A stretch of 64,000 nt of DNA, from positions 721,562 through 785,561 of the forward strand of contig NW_019775846.1 of NCBI RefSeq assembly GCF_001039355.2, read 5' to 3'. Below, in pieces: positions 63,297 to 64,000 of this stretch. The notes under the pieces were generated by a model that had not been told where the DNA came from, made no database searches, and saw only the letters and a list, made by a program, of their open reading frames with translations. The translations under genes were made by a program, and so were the position numbers. The first letter of the stretch is position 1; every line of letters begins with the position of its first letter. The stretch comes from Lingula anatina. Taxonomy: Eukaryota > Brachiopoda > Lingulata > Lingulida > Lingulidae.

Positions 63297-64000
63297 GTGA
63301 GTATCATCATCATTCATTATTGAAATTTTCATATCCTGCCTACACAGTGTCACAGGGATGATAGCAAGACAGGGAGTACATGGTGAAATGCCTCTCACGG
63401 AGAGTATAATGCCTCTCACAGAGAGTATAAAATGACAAAAAAAAAATTTAATCACATTATCCTGGACTTTTTTACTTTCGGGCATTTGGACGATAAACAT
63501 ACAGCGCATGCTTATAAAACAATGAAATATTGTGCTGCTCACATAGGCTGACATCAATATAAATTATCATTGCAATAGTTGACAAGAAGAATGATATGTC
63601 ATCACTTTAATTGCATGCGCTGCATGTTTATCATCCATAATACTATAGAAACATAAATTTGCATATAAATGCTAAAATATGCTTCAAAATGTTTTATTTA
63701 AATTATTTAAAACATTTAGTTTTCTGGGTTTCAGCTGTGCCCATGATATATAAAGCAGCTTTAATCTTCTTAAAATTGTACAATAGCTATTAGAGGAATG
63801 TATTTTATATATTCACATCATACGTAAGTCCAGGATAATTTTGTCATTTAAGGCTTTCTGTGAGAGTTAAACACTACATAACCTTGCAAAGGCATTTCAC
63901 ATCACATTGTAATCAATATGTCAATGCTTTACCTGTGCTGGCAGTGACATTCCACCTGGTATATAACTCCCCCAATATTAGGGTTACGTTTACAATGGGT
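63297..64000 (+). other. Start of next intron, CDK14-like gene
   Basis: It contains a perfect-spaced 21-bp tandem duplication (63387-63407 and 63408-63428, one difference) with an internal ctctcac-gagag palindrome. Nothing else is seen to the window edge. Confidence 0.6.

Overview
The window is nuclear DNA from an animal, probably an AT-rich marine invertebrate (a lophotrochozoan or a non-vertebrate deuterostome; the clade cannot be fixed from sequence alone). Genes have many short exons with GT-AG introns, intergenic distances are large, and microsatellites (CA, GA, TC, TA) and small fold-back (MITE-like) elements are common. I see no bacterial genes, CRISPR array, rRNA or tRNA.

Three protein-coding genes are supported. 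(1) Positions 1-9320, plus strand: the 3' part of a POGZ/ZNF280-type C2H2 zinc-finger gene in sixteen exons with fully consistent phases. Zinc fingers come first, then a long acidic Ser/Glu/Asp/Asn-rich region, then an RGG/YG-rich tail. (2) Positions 12414-14957, minus strand: a three-coding-exon, 562-residue NDNF (neuron-derived neurotrophic factor) orthologue, with signal peptide, an NDNF-type N-terminal domain and fibronectin III-like regions. It is tail-to-tail with gene 1. (3) From 30135 to beyond the right edge, plus strand: the 5' exons of a large-intron gene whose first 156 residues resemble the N-terminal extension of CDK14/CDK15 (PFTAIRE) kinases. The kinase domain itself must lie outside the window.

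Positions 14973-29930 hold no gene I can prove. The stretch contains candidate minus-strand leader exons, a CpG/CRE-rich patch and a small transposon-like element. Inside gene 3, a 6.4 kb block (33911-40335) carrying two coding exons is repeated at 40442-46920, with a single N at the junction. Exon phases show that both exon pairs cannot be used in series, so this is either an uncollapsed second haplotype or a very recent tandem duplication.

The long introns of gene 3 (49785-63126 especially) hold a fold-back element family with several diverged copies, a cluster at 59843-60700 in which a 300 bp MITE is nested inside an older one with a clear TTA target duplication, a degenerate tandem array at 48.1-49.35 kb, and a perfect 22-bp hairpin at 55021-55080. 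I did not find a wholly new biological system. The strongest points are the duplicated exon block, the nested MITE cluster and the unusual domain combination of the zinc-finger protein.
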